DNA of 64,000 nt from Acanthaster planci (Eukaryota > Echinodermata > Asteroidea > Valvatida > Acanthasteridae), in assembly GCF_001949145.1 (NCBI RefSeq), contig NW_019091361.1, positions 2,527,825-2,591,824 of the forward strand, read 5' to 3'. Each line of letters opens with the position of its first letter. Position 1 is the first letter of the stretch. This document shows positions 25,401 to 40,400 of this stretch, piece after piece. A program made the position numbers and the translations under genes. The notes under the pieces were generated by a model. That model saw nothing but the letters and a program-made list of their open reading frames with translations. It searched no databases and was not told the DNA's origin.

Positions 25401-28400
25401 TGAATATTGTCAGAGCGTGATCCTTTTTAATCTGTTGTTTTTGTTTACTGCATTATAAATGTTATGTTACCATGGAAAAAGGGCACGAGCTAATTTGTCT
25501 GCTTGACAGATTCTAAATTGCACATATAGTTCGAAAATGATGCTTTGTTTGTCACCTGTTTGTACTAAAAATCACAATCTGCTGTTTCAATTTTCTATAG
25601 ACAAGAAATTGATCAGGCATCGTTCTTCCATAGATTAAATGGTTTGCGAACCTTGACTGTGACTCAACTTTAACCAAAAAACCCTTGCAATTTGAACTTC
25701 TTAAGTGTGATCCCATGTGCATAATGCAGGGCCTGACCTTGGCCTTTGACTCTCAAGTGAGGACAGAAGACTTGAAAACAAGTCTTGGAAATGAGTCACT
25801 TTAAAATCATTTTGTCACAGAAAAATTTGGACTTGTCGTGGGTGTTAATACTCCCACACTTTGCGGTTTGATTTTGCAGACTTCCTGTATCATGACCCTT
25901 AGTCCTTTTCCTCTCCGAGCCATTTCAGAGAGGCTCGGAGATCAATAAGCCGGGTTGTGGTAAGAGGACTATAGCCCGAGGTGAATTTAACAAATACTGG
26001 TACCGGTCCATGTGTTTATGGGTAATGCAATAGAACTCAAAGCCTCCTAACAGGAGACACACTCCAATCCATCATACGGTGGAAATATGGGTGAAACCAG
26101 CATCAAATGCCATAGGACAATAACCGGTCGTGCATCATGCCCACAGTGTTTGTACACATACACATGTACACATCCCCCAGACCGTCAGTTGAGCAGCGTC
26201 AGAAGTAATCTTATCAAATTTATTCATGCCCAGTGGAATCACTCGCTCAATCACATAAACCATCATCATTAGTTACTCATCATATTTCGCGCAATTCCTT
26301 TTTTTCTTTTTTGAAGTATGGTCTCCACTCTCTGGTGGCCCTGACTCATATTCTGTCATTTGTCATTTACCAGAAGTTCTCTGACAAGCCTGAGTAACTG
26401 TGGCATCTCACAGACTCTAGGGAAAGAGATATGGTATTTTCAAGAAAATATGCACATGTTTCTTGAAAAGATTTTCCAGGAGGAGCAGGATGGATAAGTA
26501 GAAATGAATTTCAAAAATTGCCTTATTTGAGGACCCAATTTTCTGTTTGTTTTGGAAACATCATCCCAATTTACCCTTTAGATCCTTCAAAATCCACGTA
26601 GGATTTTTTTGGAAGATTTTGTAGGGTTGAGGATGATACAGGCCAGCCACTATTACTTCACATGGGCTTGAGTCTAATTACAGTGGGTGTTATTTACAAG
26701 ACGGCCATTTTGAGATGTGCTCCACACACCCACTTTATTTATTGAGCACTCTGAAATGTGAAGGAGCATGACTACGAGTATTTTGCTGCGATCAAAGGTG
26801 CCGTATAAACTTCACTTTGTGCATTTGTTAAACATGCTGAACGACGGTGTTCATTTGGCCTGTAGAGCCTAGCGGTATTTTCTTTCCTTAGAGATCCAAG
26901 TTCCAAGCCTGTGTTCCAAAATAGTAAACATATTTTGCAATCCAAGAAAGCCTACATGAACTGTAAACAGAGCATGAAATAATTCGATCCGAATTTGTTC
27001 CAAAAGACAATGAAGTGACTTTCTTAAATGCGGGCCTGTGACAATTGAAATATGAATCCTCACATTTTGACATAACAGATCTTATTTCTTGTATATCTTT
27101 TTTCTGTAGGGACCTTTTTTCATGCTAGAAACCATTGACCTTTGAAAAAGTGGCTAGGGACAAGCGCGGGAATTTCTGTTGCCTTGGAGACAGTCTAAAA
27201 ATATTCTCATGGCAGGGGGGTATGGATGGCTCTGACCTGAGAGAGTTGATCAGAAGTCAAACAAAAGAGGGGATTATAAAAGGCATTTGCTTGTGCAAGA
27301 TACATGTATTTTGCAGATCTTTTTTCAAGTTAATTTTGATTTTCTTTTGAGTGCGTTTTATCAGGGCTTACATGTCAATGAGTTTGACCCCACTTTTCTT
27401 TAAAGACTTTGTTTAGGTAAATGTCTTGATAATCAATTTTGGCAGTTGCATTTAAACATAGCCACTCATTGTTAGATTTAGTATCACATTTAGAAATACG
27501 ACCCAGCATATTTTGTGAAACCCTTTTTTTTATCTATAGTTTTACACATCGTAAACAGTATGCAAAGGTACTCTCATTATGAAAATAAGAGCCTTTTTAG
27601 AGGGCACACAATGAAAGGTTGACCTGTAGTGACAGAAGCATCTACATGTAGATGTTAATTCGGTCAGCTGTTTTCTTTTAAGAGGAGCCAGATATAGCTT
27701 TAATCATATACCTCGCGGACAGGAAGATCTCCGATGTCAAGCAAACATCAAGTTTTTCTGAAAAAGGCCTATCCATGTCTCATCCAAGCAGATCATGAAA
27801 TGCCTGCCGCATCGTCACTGCCAAAAAAACAGCAGTTTAGAAAATATATGCCAAGCCTCCCCTTTGGCCACAAAAAGTAAGATTATCAGGCGTTTATCTT
27901 GCACCAGAAGATCCTCCAATGACCAGAGAGAGGAGAAAGGGATCAATAGATTGCGTAGTTGGCTCCGAATGGCCTCCCAGCTTCCTTCGTCTTTGATTCT
28001 CGGTCACTAAAAGCCTATTGATTGTGCCAAATGTGCGATAGGCACGAGTGTGTGGGGGGAGGGGGGTGGTAACCCCATGCTAATGGCACTCAAGTGTGTC
28101 TAGGTCATAAAAGCTAGATAGTTTTTTTTCAGCTCTCGTCCAGAATATTCCCTTTTCCAAGATTACGTTTTGAGCCCTGGGGAAAAATTTGATAGTGAGA
28201 CTAGGAAGTACATGTACATGTACATGTAGTTCACCTGTGCCATTTGCCGTGCATAATTCGCCTGACTTGTAAGCGTACGGCAGTCCAGGCCATGTTCAGC
28301 ATGCATGTAATTAGAATCAGATGACGTTGGGGTGGTTTTTGTTGAGGTGCTCAGACTTCAATTTTTATATAAGGTGACATTGTTAGTCGTTAATTCAAAG

Positions 28401-31400
28401 CTGTATGTTCGTGTTTCTGTGCAGAAATACTTGACCTTAACTTGTAAGTACTTCTAACAGTTTCCCTCCTATGTTTTTATTCCGTATAATGTGCTCCTCG
28501 AGTCTGCAATATTTGGGCAGGTTTGACATTTTTAGCATAAAGTTGTGACTTTGTGGGTGGAAGTTAATTAGAGCAGTTTGTTCTTCTGTGTCTTGTGCAT
28601 TTCCATGATAATTTTGCAATCAGGAATGACTCAAAATGCTCACGTGTCGTGTGTTTTTTTCTTATAGACTGGCCACCCCAGCGGAAGAAGAGAGCAAAGA
28701 TGAGGTAACCGATCAAGCAGGCGTGGCAGAGGACGAAGCAGAGAGCAGCTTGCTCCCTCTACCAATTTTATCTGGTAAAGAATGACGATTGCTTGTGCCA
28801 ATTTGCAGGACTCTGTGTTATGTTGTGCACTGATTGCATGGGTTGGAAAGAGTCCATTGTTCTGCATAGCATTTGGGAGAGACGACATGAGTGATTCACG
28901 ATACAGTGCACCCCAAGCGTTTAACATTAAAGAAGGGGGCAAGTCAGTATTGATTATAATATGCAGCTTTACCAGTGACAGCATCGTGAAGGTGGCTTGG
29001 ATGGTCAGTGAGTGAGCTCGATGGGAGTTGACAAACCAGACGAAAATGGTGAAATGGTCGTGGTGTCCCAGTTGTCACAAGAAGGGGGAATTTGCAAGAT
29101 GTGATTGTGAAAGCATGGACAAGGCATGATTATTAAGAACTGTTCTTGATTGCTGTGTAATGGTGTTGTACCGCTATGTTACCAAACATGTAGCTCACAA
29201 TGTGTTCTACACTTCTGTTGGTTTGAGTCCCTTCATGATGGTTTATAGTGATATTGTAAAGTGTTCCTATTCAAAGCCATTAAGTTGAGAATGTCCAGGG
29301 TGGGTATTCAGTTCTCTACAGTTACTGTATGCGTATTTCAGCACTGTAATTAGAACATGTATGGAAAACAATTGCCCGTAGAATTGACAAATACAACTGA
29401 CAAAAGTTATTATTGCATGCACAAGTTGTATCTGTGATGGTTATTCAAGTTGTCGTCATCCAGGTTTTGCAAGTACATGTACCAGTAACAAGTAAAGCAG
29501 AAACCCCCAAAAAAAGTCTTTGTCACGTGGCAAGTTCTGGGCATGATGTCAGAAGCCCGTGTTGACCAGTTATCATTTTGTGCCCTTTGTAGGTTCCGTA
29601 TTCTGGGAAGAAGAGGATGATTTCCAGTTGCCCTATGACTTGTGGTGGCTCCACGCACACAACAAGCTAGCCAACAGATGCGATCCTTCAAAGTACAAGA
29701 AGCTTAAGAACAGTAAGTGCCAAAGGAATTCGGCCTTGAGGACATTGCACTGGTCTGTGACTCCAACCACTTGTACAAAATATGCACTGTTTGCATGACT
29801 TGTACAATGTTTATGTGTGGAACGGCTTGCTCACGCCAGCCAGTGATACTCTGGTGGTTGCAATGTGGAGCCACACCAAGCGCATAATAGTTCTTGAAGA
29901 ATGCACAGTGCTTGAAATAGGGCTTCACTTCAAGCTGGCAAATTCTAATTTTTTCCATCAGTGCGAGCAAGTTACCACCCAAAAATCTGGAGCTCCACAC
30001 CATTTTGACCAAGTATTGAAATAAATTCCCGCAGAGATCCTACATGGACTTTACCCTGTCTTTATTTTGACTTGAATTTACCCTAGGAATGTCTATTTAG
30101 CATTGAATTTTCTAGACTTGATGCAGAATTTTTCATCAGCAGTTTGAAAAAAGGGCACTAGTGGTTGCTCATGACATCAGGCCATGCAGAGGCAGTTTGG
30201 AGTTTAACAGGTTCATTTCAACCACCTGCTTCCGCCAATTTCAAGCCCAGCTTGTGAATGATTACGTCCACGGTTTTTGGATTGGGGATCAAGGGCAACA
30301 GAAAAATTGTCCCTGAACATGTTGATATATTGATCATTTGGACGTGTATCAGAGAGGTGGGCATTAAGAGACCATGAAAACAGCCCAAGAGGGAAAAGTG
30401 TCTTGGCTGAGTGAGTCAGAATGACTCACTGGTCAGTGTTATTAATGTACTAACCACTATTTCACCAGTTTTAGAAAACCATTATGGTGTACCTCATGAC
30501 TACATTATGTTTGGATGAACAAAAATGATTTTAGAAATGACAGTGGATGTATTCACTTTCGCATTAGTCACAAAAGGGAATATTTTTGTGGAGTTGTTTT
30601 CCCAAGCAGTCTTCTTTACAGTGTCGCTATGAGTAATCCAATGGGGGCCGAATTTCCAGAACGGAATCCACACCGTTCTATAAATATCACGGCGCAGATG
30701 GAGTGTGTGTGTGTTTTGGTCTGAAGCACTGAGGATTAAGTTGGCACACAGTTGCGAGCGACGCAGGGAAATAGTGCTGAATTACCCGGGCCAGGAAATT
30801 AGCCTCGGTCTCTCCTCAGGGCTGGTCTTGGCATTGCAAATGGAAAAGATTTAATCTGGCACAATGAGAGGGATGATAAAACCCTACCTATTCAAATAAA
30901 GCTTTTAAAGTTACTGCCTGGTTTGATAAAAAAGGCTGGGAATGTTGGACAAACATTGGGACATAAATGTCACGCACGCAAATACAGCTTTGTACAAAAG
31001 CTTCTGACGTGTCCGGCATATGTTTGACATTTTACTTCAAGGTTAAGTGCTAATATTTTACAGTATAGTGTTACTACTATGAAGTTACGCACATTGGAGT
31101 AATTAATCTAGTGAAAAGATATGGAAGCTCCCGCCCTCCATTTGCAGAACATTTTGGAAAGTGAGGCCTGTCAAAATTTGTTGCCTTCTGAAAAGAACCT
31201 TTGGCAAATTCACAGATAGTCCCCCAAATGCTGTTTATGTCTTTGCTGAGTAGATGTACAGTATGTGTACGTGCCTCATTATGATAAGTATCAAATTATA
31301 AGGTAGGATGTGATCTTGTTAACTAACGGCAGTGAATGTTTAAGAACATTGCCGGTGGTGCTGGGGCATGATGCATTGGCTTTAAACAGAAGACGGGGGA

Positions 31401-34400
31401 GGAAGCCTTTTATTTTCAGTGAAAAAAATTGTTTGCACTGAAATGAGGCAGTGGTTCTTGGATGTTTGTCTGCTCCATTATGTGCATCCCTGCCTCTACG
31501 CTAATCCCACGCCTTACACGTTGACATGCAGGTGCGTGGGTGTGCCCATTTTGGGGAGCCGTAGAGTGATTGAAACTGCAGTGGCTGCCTGTGTGGGTGC
31601 CATGGCGACAGAGCTCGGAGCTTCATTGGTTATATTCATTAACATTTAATGAGTACTTCTACTCCTAATGTTGGATGTCAGTGTACTCTTTGGAAAATGC
31701 TAAGCAAGTCCCATTTTCTTAGGTTGAAAAAGATAAAGATTATTTCCATGAATTGATTTTGGTTTTCTAAGTTTTACTGTCTTGTTAATTTTATAGAGAA
31801 ATTGTCAACGCATCTTTAATAGCGTAATTTCTGACCCCATAGTGGTTAATGAATTTGTGGGCTTTTTCCATGTTTGTCCCACAGATATCTATTATGACGT
31901 GAAGCCCATATGTAGCACGCAGAATTCGTGTAATTGTCGCAGACCCAAGGATGGAATTCAGAAAGGATGTGGCGACGACTGCCTCAACAGGTTGGTCAAG
32001 TTCATTTGACAGATTCCATCATTTGTCCTCCAAGCAACTCGGTGTCTAGTGTGTGGTATTTTTCGGGGAAATGCTTTTTCCGCTCTCCCCATCAGATTCC
32101 TGCCTCCTACGCATTGTTGAGGCATCGGAACACGACTGGATTGAACTGGCACATGCAGGGGCACGTTGACTACCTGGCCATGCAGTCTTCTTTCAATCCT
32201 TGGGCAGCTGCCCTGCATGTGTGCTTGGTGCGCAATGTAGGCATTCCCCACACACATGGGTGCTTTTCGATCTACATTTACTTGGGAAAAAGTTTCATCG
32301 TAAATCTTTACAGAAGAAGTAGAAAATAGGCTTGGAAAGAAGGAACTTCTGAAAGAATTGTTCAGCACTTTATTAACACAGTTAACTTGTTTGGGGAATG
32401 AATGAAGAGAGATAAACACTAATAAAAGGTGAGCGAGTACCAAAACAAACTCCGTGCAGGAACAAGCTGTTGTTAACATTAGAATCTATGGGAAATAATT
32501 CAATATTATGCCAAACAGGAGGTTAGAATATCTAGGAAATAATGTGGGCTTTGTTCAAGAGGAAGTGTTAACTGTATTAAATGAAAAGCGTGAACCAAAT
32601 GAATGAGCACTTCTGTAAATTGACTTTGCTGTTCACGCTAAGTCCTGGAATTTAAAGTGCAGTGCTATCGTAAAAAACTTGACTCGTCCGTGCCTGATTG
32701 TTACATAAAGGAATAGATTTCAAGCAATTGGGATTTATTCAACCTCTACTCTGGGTCTCCTCGTTTCCCATTCTTTCTCTGCCCTCAGGAGATTGCGGTG
32801 AAAAATAGTGCAGGAGTCATGTACTTTTTCCGTGGATTACAATTTGCTATTTGTGCCGTACAGCCGTTCAGTGGCAGATTGTTCACGATGTTGCATTTGG
32901 ACCCGGTCTCGGTCCCCGTGTCGCACTTTGCCAAATCCTCTCATTTGTGTATCTCTGCGTCAGACATTGGGTAGTGATTGATGTGGCAGTGATTGGTGGG
33001 CTTGTTTATCGTTGCCCCCTCTAGAATGGTCCTGAGTGAATGCTCACCGAGCACCTGTCCCTGCGGGGAATTGTGCTGTAACCAGAGAATCCAGAAGCAT
33101 GAGTGGGCGCCAGGACTGCAAAGATTTATGGTAAGCAGTAATCAACGAGCCATGCTGTTCCAACACATTCCTGTTACAAATACAACACAGAGAAAGGACT
33201 GTTAAGAAACAGCAACGCATTTCTAACCCATTAAAAAGAAAAATTAATGTTGAAGTTTATACATTATACATTGTGTATGTTTGTTTTTTCCTCAGTAAAC
33301 TTTTCTTTTTGAAAACTGTTTTTCAGCATTTTTCAGGGTTATACACATTCTATTTTGATGACTTCTATATTTGAAATTCTGTACATCAAAAATTCTTTTT
33401 AGTTTGTGAATTGCTTCAAACAGAATTTGAAGTACCCAAAGTACAGTTTTCTAAAAATGATTCTCACTGGACAATGGATGATGCCAGCTATTTCCATTGG
33501 TCCATGTCTCAGACTAAGGATCGGGGCTGGGGAATCCGGACCAAGCACCCCATCAAGGGCGGGGAATTCATCCTGGAATACGTGGGGGAGGTCATCAGCG
33601 TTAAGGAGCTATGGAAGCGAGCCCTGAGCGATTACCAGTACCAGAAGCACCACTACTACCTCAACCTGGACTCGGGTACCGTCATCGACGGGTACCGGTA
33701 CGGCAATGAGGGCCGCTTTGTCAATCACAGCTGTGACCCCAACTGCGAGATGCAGAAGTGGTCAGTCAGCGGGATGTACCGCATCGCTCTCTTTGCCCTG
33801 CGGGACATCGAGGCCAATCAGGAGCTGACGTATGACTACAACTTCCACGCCTTCAACCTCGAAACCCAGGTGAGATGTTCGTGAAAATGCATTCGTCGAG
33901 ATTTGTTTGTTAAAGTATCGGTTTGCTGTGTGGCAGTAGGACTCTTGACTTTATTTTTCCATAATTTGACTGATGATGTTATCTTCCTTCAGACAGAATT
34001 AATGTCCTGTGTATGTCAATTTTTCACTCTTGTGTGTGTAATTTTTGTATGAGAGCAACAAAGCAGCCAAATTTCATTGAAATGTGTGTCAGTAAACTGC
34101 TGTCATTTGATGTGAAATGGCCTTCCTATCTGAACAGCATCTTTAAATGAATTTCTGGTTTGTAATCCTTATCTCCTCGTCAACTTTGTCTCTGATGGTC
34201 CTTACCCACCGAGATATCAAGTGCAGTTATCAACTTTGCATTCATAGTTACGTTGGAGTTACCTATCTATTTGTATGATTACTACAGCAAGAGTGCATGT
34301 GCGGGAGTGCCAACTGCAGAAGGACCATCGGGGGCAAGACGCAGAAACTGAACGGCGTGGTCAAGAAGGAGACTAATCAGGGCAAGAAGACGGGCAAGAA

Positions 34401-37400
34401 GTGTGGCCGGCCAGTCAAGGACAAGAAGAAGTTACAGAACCAACTCAAGAAGCGGGTGAGCAAGTGAACTCTGGATGGTCCCCCTGGGTTGACAGACACA
34501 CATCCCCACCCCATCTTCTCCAGTGAACCCATCCAAGCCCAATCACCTGGTTCAGTTTGAGTACTAACCCACGTATTTCACTCGTCCAGCACTTAAAACA
34601 GAAATGAGGCTTTTCCCCCAATTTGGCTTTTTCCTCATGTTGTGTTTCCCACACATGCCATTACAACTTCCAAGATCATTTGTTAATTCCTGTGTAGCAT
34701 GGAATTTCCTGTTTCTTTTCTCACCTGCAAGTTCTGTGCCTAAAACACACTTGGCCGCCACACTTAATATCGGCGCCACTAAAACTCATACTTAATTTTT
34801 CATGTTCCATATTCCAAATCGAATACTCAACTACATGTATACCCTTCATGTTGAGAGGAAGGAATTTGCATTTACTCATTAATACCCCAAGTATGATAAG
34901 CCACTGCATTCATTTGGTGTTATTGATGCCACTTCACAGGAGAACGTGGCTGAACAACTGAGTGCCTTAAAGACCCTACGGCTGAGGTTACCCCGGCCGA
35001 TGTCTGTCCGTGAGATGAATCTCATTGCTGACAGGCGGGTTTTTCTTCTGCGGAACATCGAGAAGGTCAAGCGCGTCCGAGAGGCACTCTTGAAGGCCAG
35101 GCAGGGGAATAACTCCGTTAAAGTCAACAATCCCGACACCAATAAGAAAGGTAATTTTGACACCTGTTGGACTGACATGGAAATATGCTGTAATGGAAAT
35201 ATTCTGAACAAATTCTTTTATGCATTTGATAACAGGTCCGTGATTAGATTACTGTAAGCTTTTTGACCTGACAAAGGTCACCACTTAACATTCCTTCTTG
35301 GTAATCTGCCAGACTGTAAGGAACTTTGAGGTGTTTTTGTGGAATGGGTATGTGTATTAAATTACAGAAACATTTAAGGTCACGCTTGTTACCTTTACCT
35401 GGTCTGAGTTAATGTATATTATCAGCTAACTTGCAGCATTTACTTTAAAGTTAACCTTCCCAAAAAATCACCTAGAGATTTTGGAAGAGTTTGCATTATG
35501 AACAAAGGTATAGCCCAGACACTGTTTGTTTACATGGAGTTTATTCCCCCGAGAATTGAGAGTGCCAAGAATGTGCTACTGAGTTCCTGCAAAAGTCCCC
35601 AAGTCAAGGAGGTTCTTGGCAACAAATGCCTACATGCAGGCAGGTCAGGGTTTAACGCAGGGTCAGCCCCTTTCCACGTGTTGAAAACTCATTCCTGTTC
35701 CCACAGGGATCCCATTTGTCTAGTCTCAAACTGCTTTCTCTCCAGACGTGTTCATGGCACAGTTCACCGCCCTGAAGACGTCCCGCTCGGTGAAGACGCG
35801 CCGACTCGCAGCGGCTGAGGTCAACCAAGAGGTCACAAAGGCGGCCAGACTTGCCCAGGTCTTCAAGGACATCTACACGGTGGTGTGCACCTACAGAGAT
35901 GCCAACGGGCAGAGCCTGGCCATACCGTTCATGAACAGGCCGTCCAAGAAGAGGTAATTAGGGCAAAGAGAGTTGGAGTCCGTGGCTAGTTCTTTGATCA
36001 GTCGAGCCACAAGTCTGAGCAGATGGAACAACGACAAAGGAATGCATTTGTGGTAGTTAACTTTGACAGCCTCTGTCTTTACTCGAGACGGAACGATTTT
36101 TGAAGGGTTGACTTCTACACTGTGTACAAAACTGATGAATTTTTGGGGTGTTCATTATTTTCACTTGCCAATGAAACCGAGAGCTTTTCGGAGTCAGAAA
36201 CTTAATCTTTGGATTGGTGTTATAGAACTGCAAAGCTCGCGCAGTGGCTCAGCAAAACCTTGGCTTTTTGCCAGAGTTTAATATGCACTTGTTTGCATCT
36301 AATTTACAGCTTCTTGTCCTACCTGTGCAGAGCCACACACTGCCTGTCTACGTGCAATATTATTACACTCGATTCATGTAGCTTGAGACTGGCTCATGTT
36401 GTTTTTTTGTAAAGACGTTAATTATGCAGGAACAAATTTCACCGTTGTGCCCCTTTTATACCCCTGTCGTCCCAACAGTCAAACTCTGACTAGACGCATA
36501 ATTCACTCTTTCTTCACTTGGTTTAACATCAGGAACCAAGACTACTACCAGCGTATCCCCGACCCGATTGACTTGAGCACCATTGAGAGGCACATCATGT
36601 CTGGCTACTACAAGACGGTGGAGAAGTTTGACGAACACTTCATGCGCGTCTTCAGAAACGCAGAGGTGAGAACGCCAGAAGATTTTTATGATTGAGTGGT
36701 GTGATTAAGAAGTGTTAATTTTTACTTTGGAAATTTTGCCCCTCGTCGCCATGTATTTTTATAAAACTGTATACTCAGTGTTTTCTCGAGGGCTTACGGA
36801 AAAAACTTCCAACAACTTACTTGGTTGGGACTTGAACCCACAACTTCCCACTTGCTCGCAAAGGTGGCTTTCATACAGCTCGACCCCCAACCTGCCAGTT
36901 CAGCTTGCTGATTCAATTCAAAAGCAACGGGTACTGCATCAAAAATATTTATAAGGTGATTTCTTGGCAGTCTTTTGTCCTGTGTGGGTGTTTTTGCTCC
37001 GTGCGCGTGTTTTGACCCTACATTTTTAGGCCATCTTTGAGTGCATTAATTGTACGTCTGATCTGGAAGAAGAATGCCCACCATCAGTTGGATTGTAGTA
37101 GTGTGTGTATTCCTATTAAGTTGGACCATAAAGTCTTCTCGACAAATGTCAGAACCTAGGGATTAAGTCTTCCTGCAGTAGCTTGGTCACTGACATTTTC
37201 CAAAGTTTAGATAACACATTGGCACCAGGCACCAGCACATTTTTTAACTGTTCCTACATAACTGACATTTCAGAAGTGCTGCAGCCGAACCGAACCAAAA
37301 ATCATTGAACATGGCACTTTCGAACCGAACCGAATCAAACTGGTCGGTTCTGATGTTCGGCTTTGATATGGCATGGCATTAGTAGCGCACAGAATGCATG

Positions 37401-40400
37401 CAAGAAAACTTGATAAAAAAGCAAACACGATGAAAAATGGATAATGAGTTATGCCGCCCTGGTGCAGAATGCACTAGTGCTCAGCACATATGCATCGGGA
37501 AGGTACTGTAAATGTACACTGTACATGCACAGTACACTTACGGTGGCCCCGCATCACGCAATGGTTGGAAAAAGCTTGTGGTGAGAATTCACTGGTAATC
37601 AAACGAGAACATGCAACGTACAGCATTTTTGCTACACAACAAGTCTAAATTCTCACTACATCCAATTGTGCTTATGTATATTCAAATTTAGCATTATGTT
37701 TGCCAATCTCCAATAGGCACGCCCTTACGTTCCATGTTAGGCCAATGATGTCGTAAATGGCCGTGCAAAACTAATTTTGATTGGATGCTGATCATAGTCA
37801 GACTCGTGCTCGATCAAAGGCAACTCCAGAGGGAAAACTGATTTTGCCAGGCAGGCCAGTGCAGCAATCCAGCACATGACAAGATTTGGTTCGAGCGGTA
37901 GCCTAATTTGCCTTTCATTTGATTATGTTTGATCAAAGTCGTAGTGTAAATACGTTGTAGTAGAATTTTGTCAGATCTTTAAGTGTTTGCAAATCTCACA
38001 ACAAAACGCCGTTTTCCGTTAGAAAAAGACAGATGGAAGATCGCCTTTTTGGTCACGTGGGCGCCGTCCTGGGAAAGAATGCTGAAGGCTCTTCAAACAC
38101 ATCGAAAGCCATAGTTTGGTAGTTGAATCTGTTTCATGAAAAAAAACGATAACACAATTTGCTGGAAATCCAATTTTATCCTGTATCCTTAAAAGAAGGA
38201 AACTCCCATTTAAGCATGCTATTTTTTCTGTTTCACATATCCTATGATCATTTTGTTGAGTCTTGCGTTGTCCAAACGTAACTGCTTTTGGTCTGTAATA
38301 TACGGTCGGAAACTGTCACTCCAACTGTAACTTTCTAGGGAATTTTAACTCCTAAACAAAGTTTGGGGAAACAGTGTGGAAAAAAAATTATGTTCACATC
38401 GAAGTTACTCGTGGATGGGATGGAGAGGAGATTCATTGCTTGAATTGAACATACAAACGGAAGTACTATATACGGCATGTACGTGTGAGCGAGCTCTTTG
38501 ATGTCTCAATGTGCATTGTACATGTACATGTATGTACATGTGTGTACACATCTGACGTCTGAACCCGAACCAAACCGAAGTTTGGCAAAAAATTTCTGAA
38601 CCGTGTCCAAACCGAACCCAAACCAAACCTTGGCACCTACTTGCAGCACTACATTTCAGGCCAAGAATGTCAGCTCATTTGTAACGCAAGCCTGTCCAAT
38701 TAAGACGGAAGTTGCCGGAGCCACTTTTGAGTAAAAGGCCTTTGAAAGAATTTTCCACAATGTCAATGAATGGGAACCTTTCACCCATTTGCCCATTTTC
38801 ATGAAAACTAAATCTTAAAACAAAGAGCTCAGTTTACTCTGTCTGATATGAACCAAAACAAAACTAACGAAAAAATGGCCTGAATACTCATTTTGTGGAT
38901 CCAGTCACATTTTATAGTTGTTCATGTTCAAGCATACCCTTTGGAGTTATTCAGCGTCCCTGTTTGACCTGGCTGTGACCTTTTACATGGCTGCTTAAAT
39001 GTGCGTGATCTGATATGTCCATTGAGACACCGACCTCCCACGCAGGCAATTTCTGAACGCACTTTTGTGGAATGTCCTAATGGAGCAATGATAAAGATAT
39101 CGATAAAAGAGTTGCTTGGTGCTCAAAGCGGATGTCATGAGCATAACAGCTAATGACTTACTGGGAGTCGTAAAGCGTACATGACCCAGTTCTGCAAAAT
39201 GAGTCCCAAGTTACCAGAATTACTTTCAGGTTTGAGGCCTTAAAACAAATCACGCATATTGAAAATATTAGGAACTTTCAGTGTATTACTCGAGCTGCGT
39301 CTGTAGGAACGGTGAACTCAGTGACGCATCAAAATGAGCTTTGAAGTTTTCTTGACACAGCATATATAATGCGTGTGAAAAACAGTGGTCGAGATGGAGT
39401 ATTTAAGACCCCTTTGGCCGAATCTGGTCATAGAATGTCATTTCCAGTCAGGTCACAGCAACCATTGTGTCAAGGCTCTTATCATCGTGCGTTGAGGACG
39501 GTCCTGGTTTCGCACGTTCAGTGTGTGTCTGTGCTCTTTTAGGTGGGCCTTGTCATGAGTGCAACGCGCGCACATATTGCGGTCAGGCTGGATGGCATTG
39601 AGATGGCATTTATGACATACATGTGCCAGCAGTGTGAGCCTGCCAGAGTCATATTCGATGCCAGTGATGTACAGTACTGTACAATGCAAGACTTGGAAGT
39701 CACGTATGGGTCAAGTTTTGAGAGCAGGTGGTGACGTTGCAGTCGCGTGTTAATGACAAAGTCATGCCCTGTGCCAACAGTACTGTACATGCATTACAGT
39801 GCATGTGTGTGCAACCAGTGGCGTGCAGAAGCTGATTAATGTGTCACTGTCGTAAAAGTTTTCCTGTGCCATAGTCAAGCTGTATCTTGCAATTTAATGA
39901 CATCAAGCCCATAGGTGCAAATCGTACAATCGGGCTGTCAATGAATGTTTGTTATTTCCATCACACCTCTGGTTGGCGAAGGTAAGGCTAGGGTTTACAT
40001 GCAAATGCGCTCTGAGAATGGATAGTGCTACAGCAGATGACCTTTGACCTTTAGGAGAGGTGAAGAGAGAGAGGGGAAGTCCCTTTTTATGTGAAGGATT
40101 CACATTACTCAACCCATCCTCTTGAGCCGTGACTTACAGATAAATTACCATCAAGTGACACTTATTGATCAAAGGCTTAAAAAAAGCCACAGGAATCTGT
40201 GGTCTGTATGGCGATTTCATTGTCAATTGAAAGACTCTCGAGTAATGAGCTGTTTTATGGCAGTGAACAGTCTTTCACACGGTGTACATATTAGCCATTT
40301 GTCTCAATCATGCTGCCCTGTGTTTGACCCCTGTTCAAGTCGAGATGCATTTCCTGTACAGTACAGTTGAGTGACGGGATGAGGACACACTCCTCTAGCA

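Larger units (their letters stand above)
28775..33024 (+). other. ASH1L introns 3-5
   Basis: Apart from exons 4 (29593-29712) and 5 (31885-31990), nothing coding is seen. There is one short CATGTAC site near 29475, and otherwise AT-rich unique sequence. Longer open frames near 31958-32479 on either strand have no recognisable similarity and are treated as chance. Confidence 0.75.
33131..36532 (+). other. ASH1L introns 6-10
   Basis: Short introns (382-595 bp) between the SET, post-SET and bromodomain exons. Nothing coding or repetitive stands out. In intron 6 the sequence before the SET exon is open in frame to 33411, but conserved RFx-4-GWGIRT spacing supports splicing at 33513. Confidence 0.8.

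Noticed and set aside
31958-32479. 173-codon minus-strand open frame overlapping ASH1L exon 5
   Set aside because: Overlaps a conserved exon on the other strand and shows no recognised domain.
33411-33512. In-frame extension of the SET exon upstream to 33411
   Set aside because: The conserved spacing between the AWS end (QRFM) and GWGIRT is met exactly by splicing at 33513; the extension has no counterpart in ASH1L proteins that I recall.
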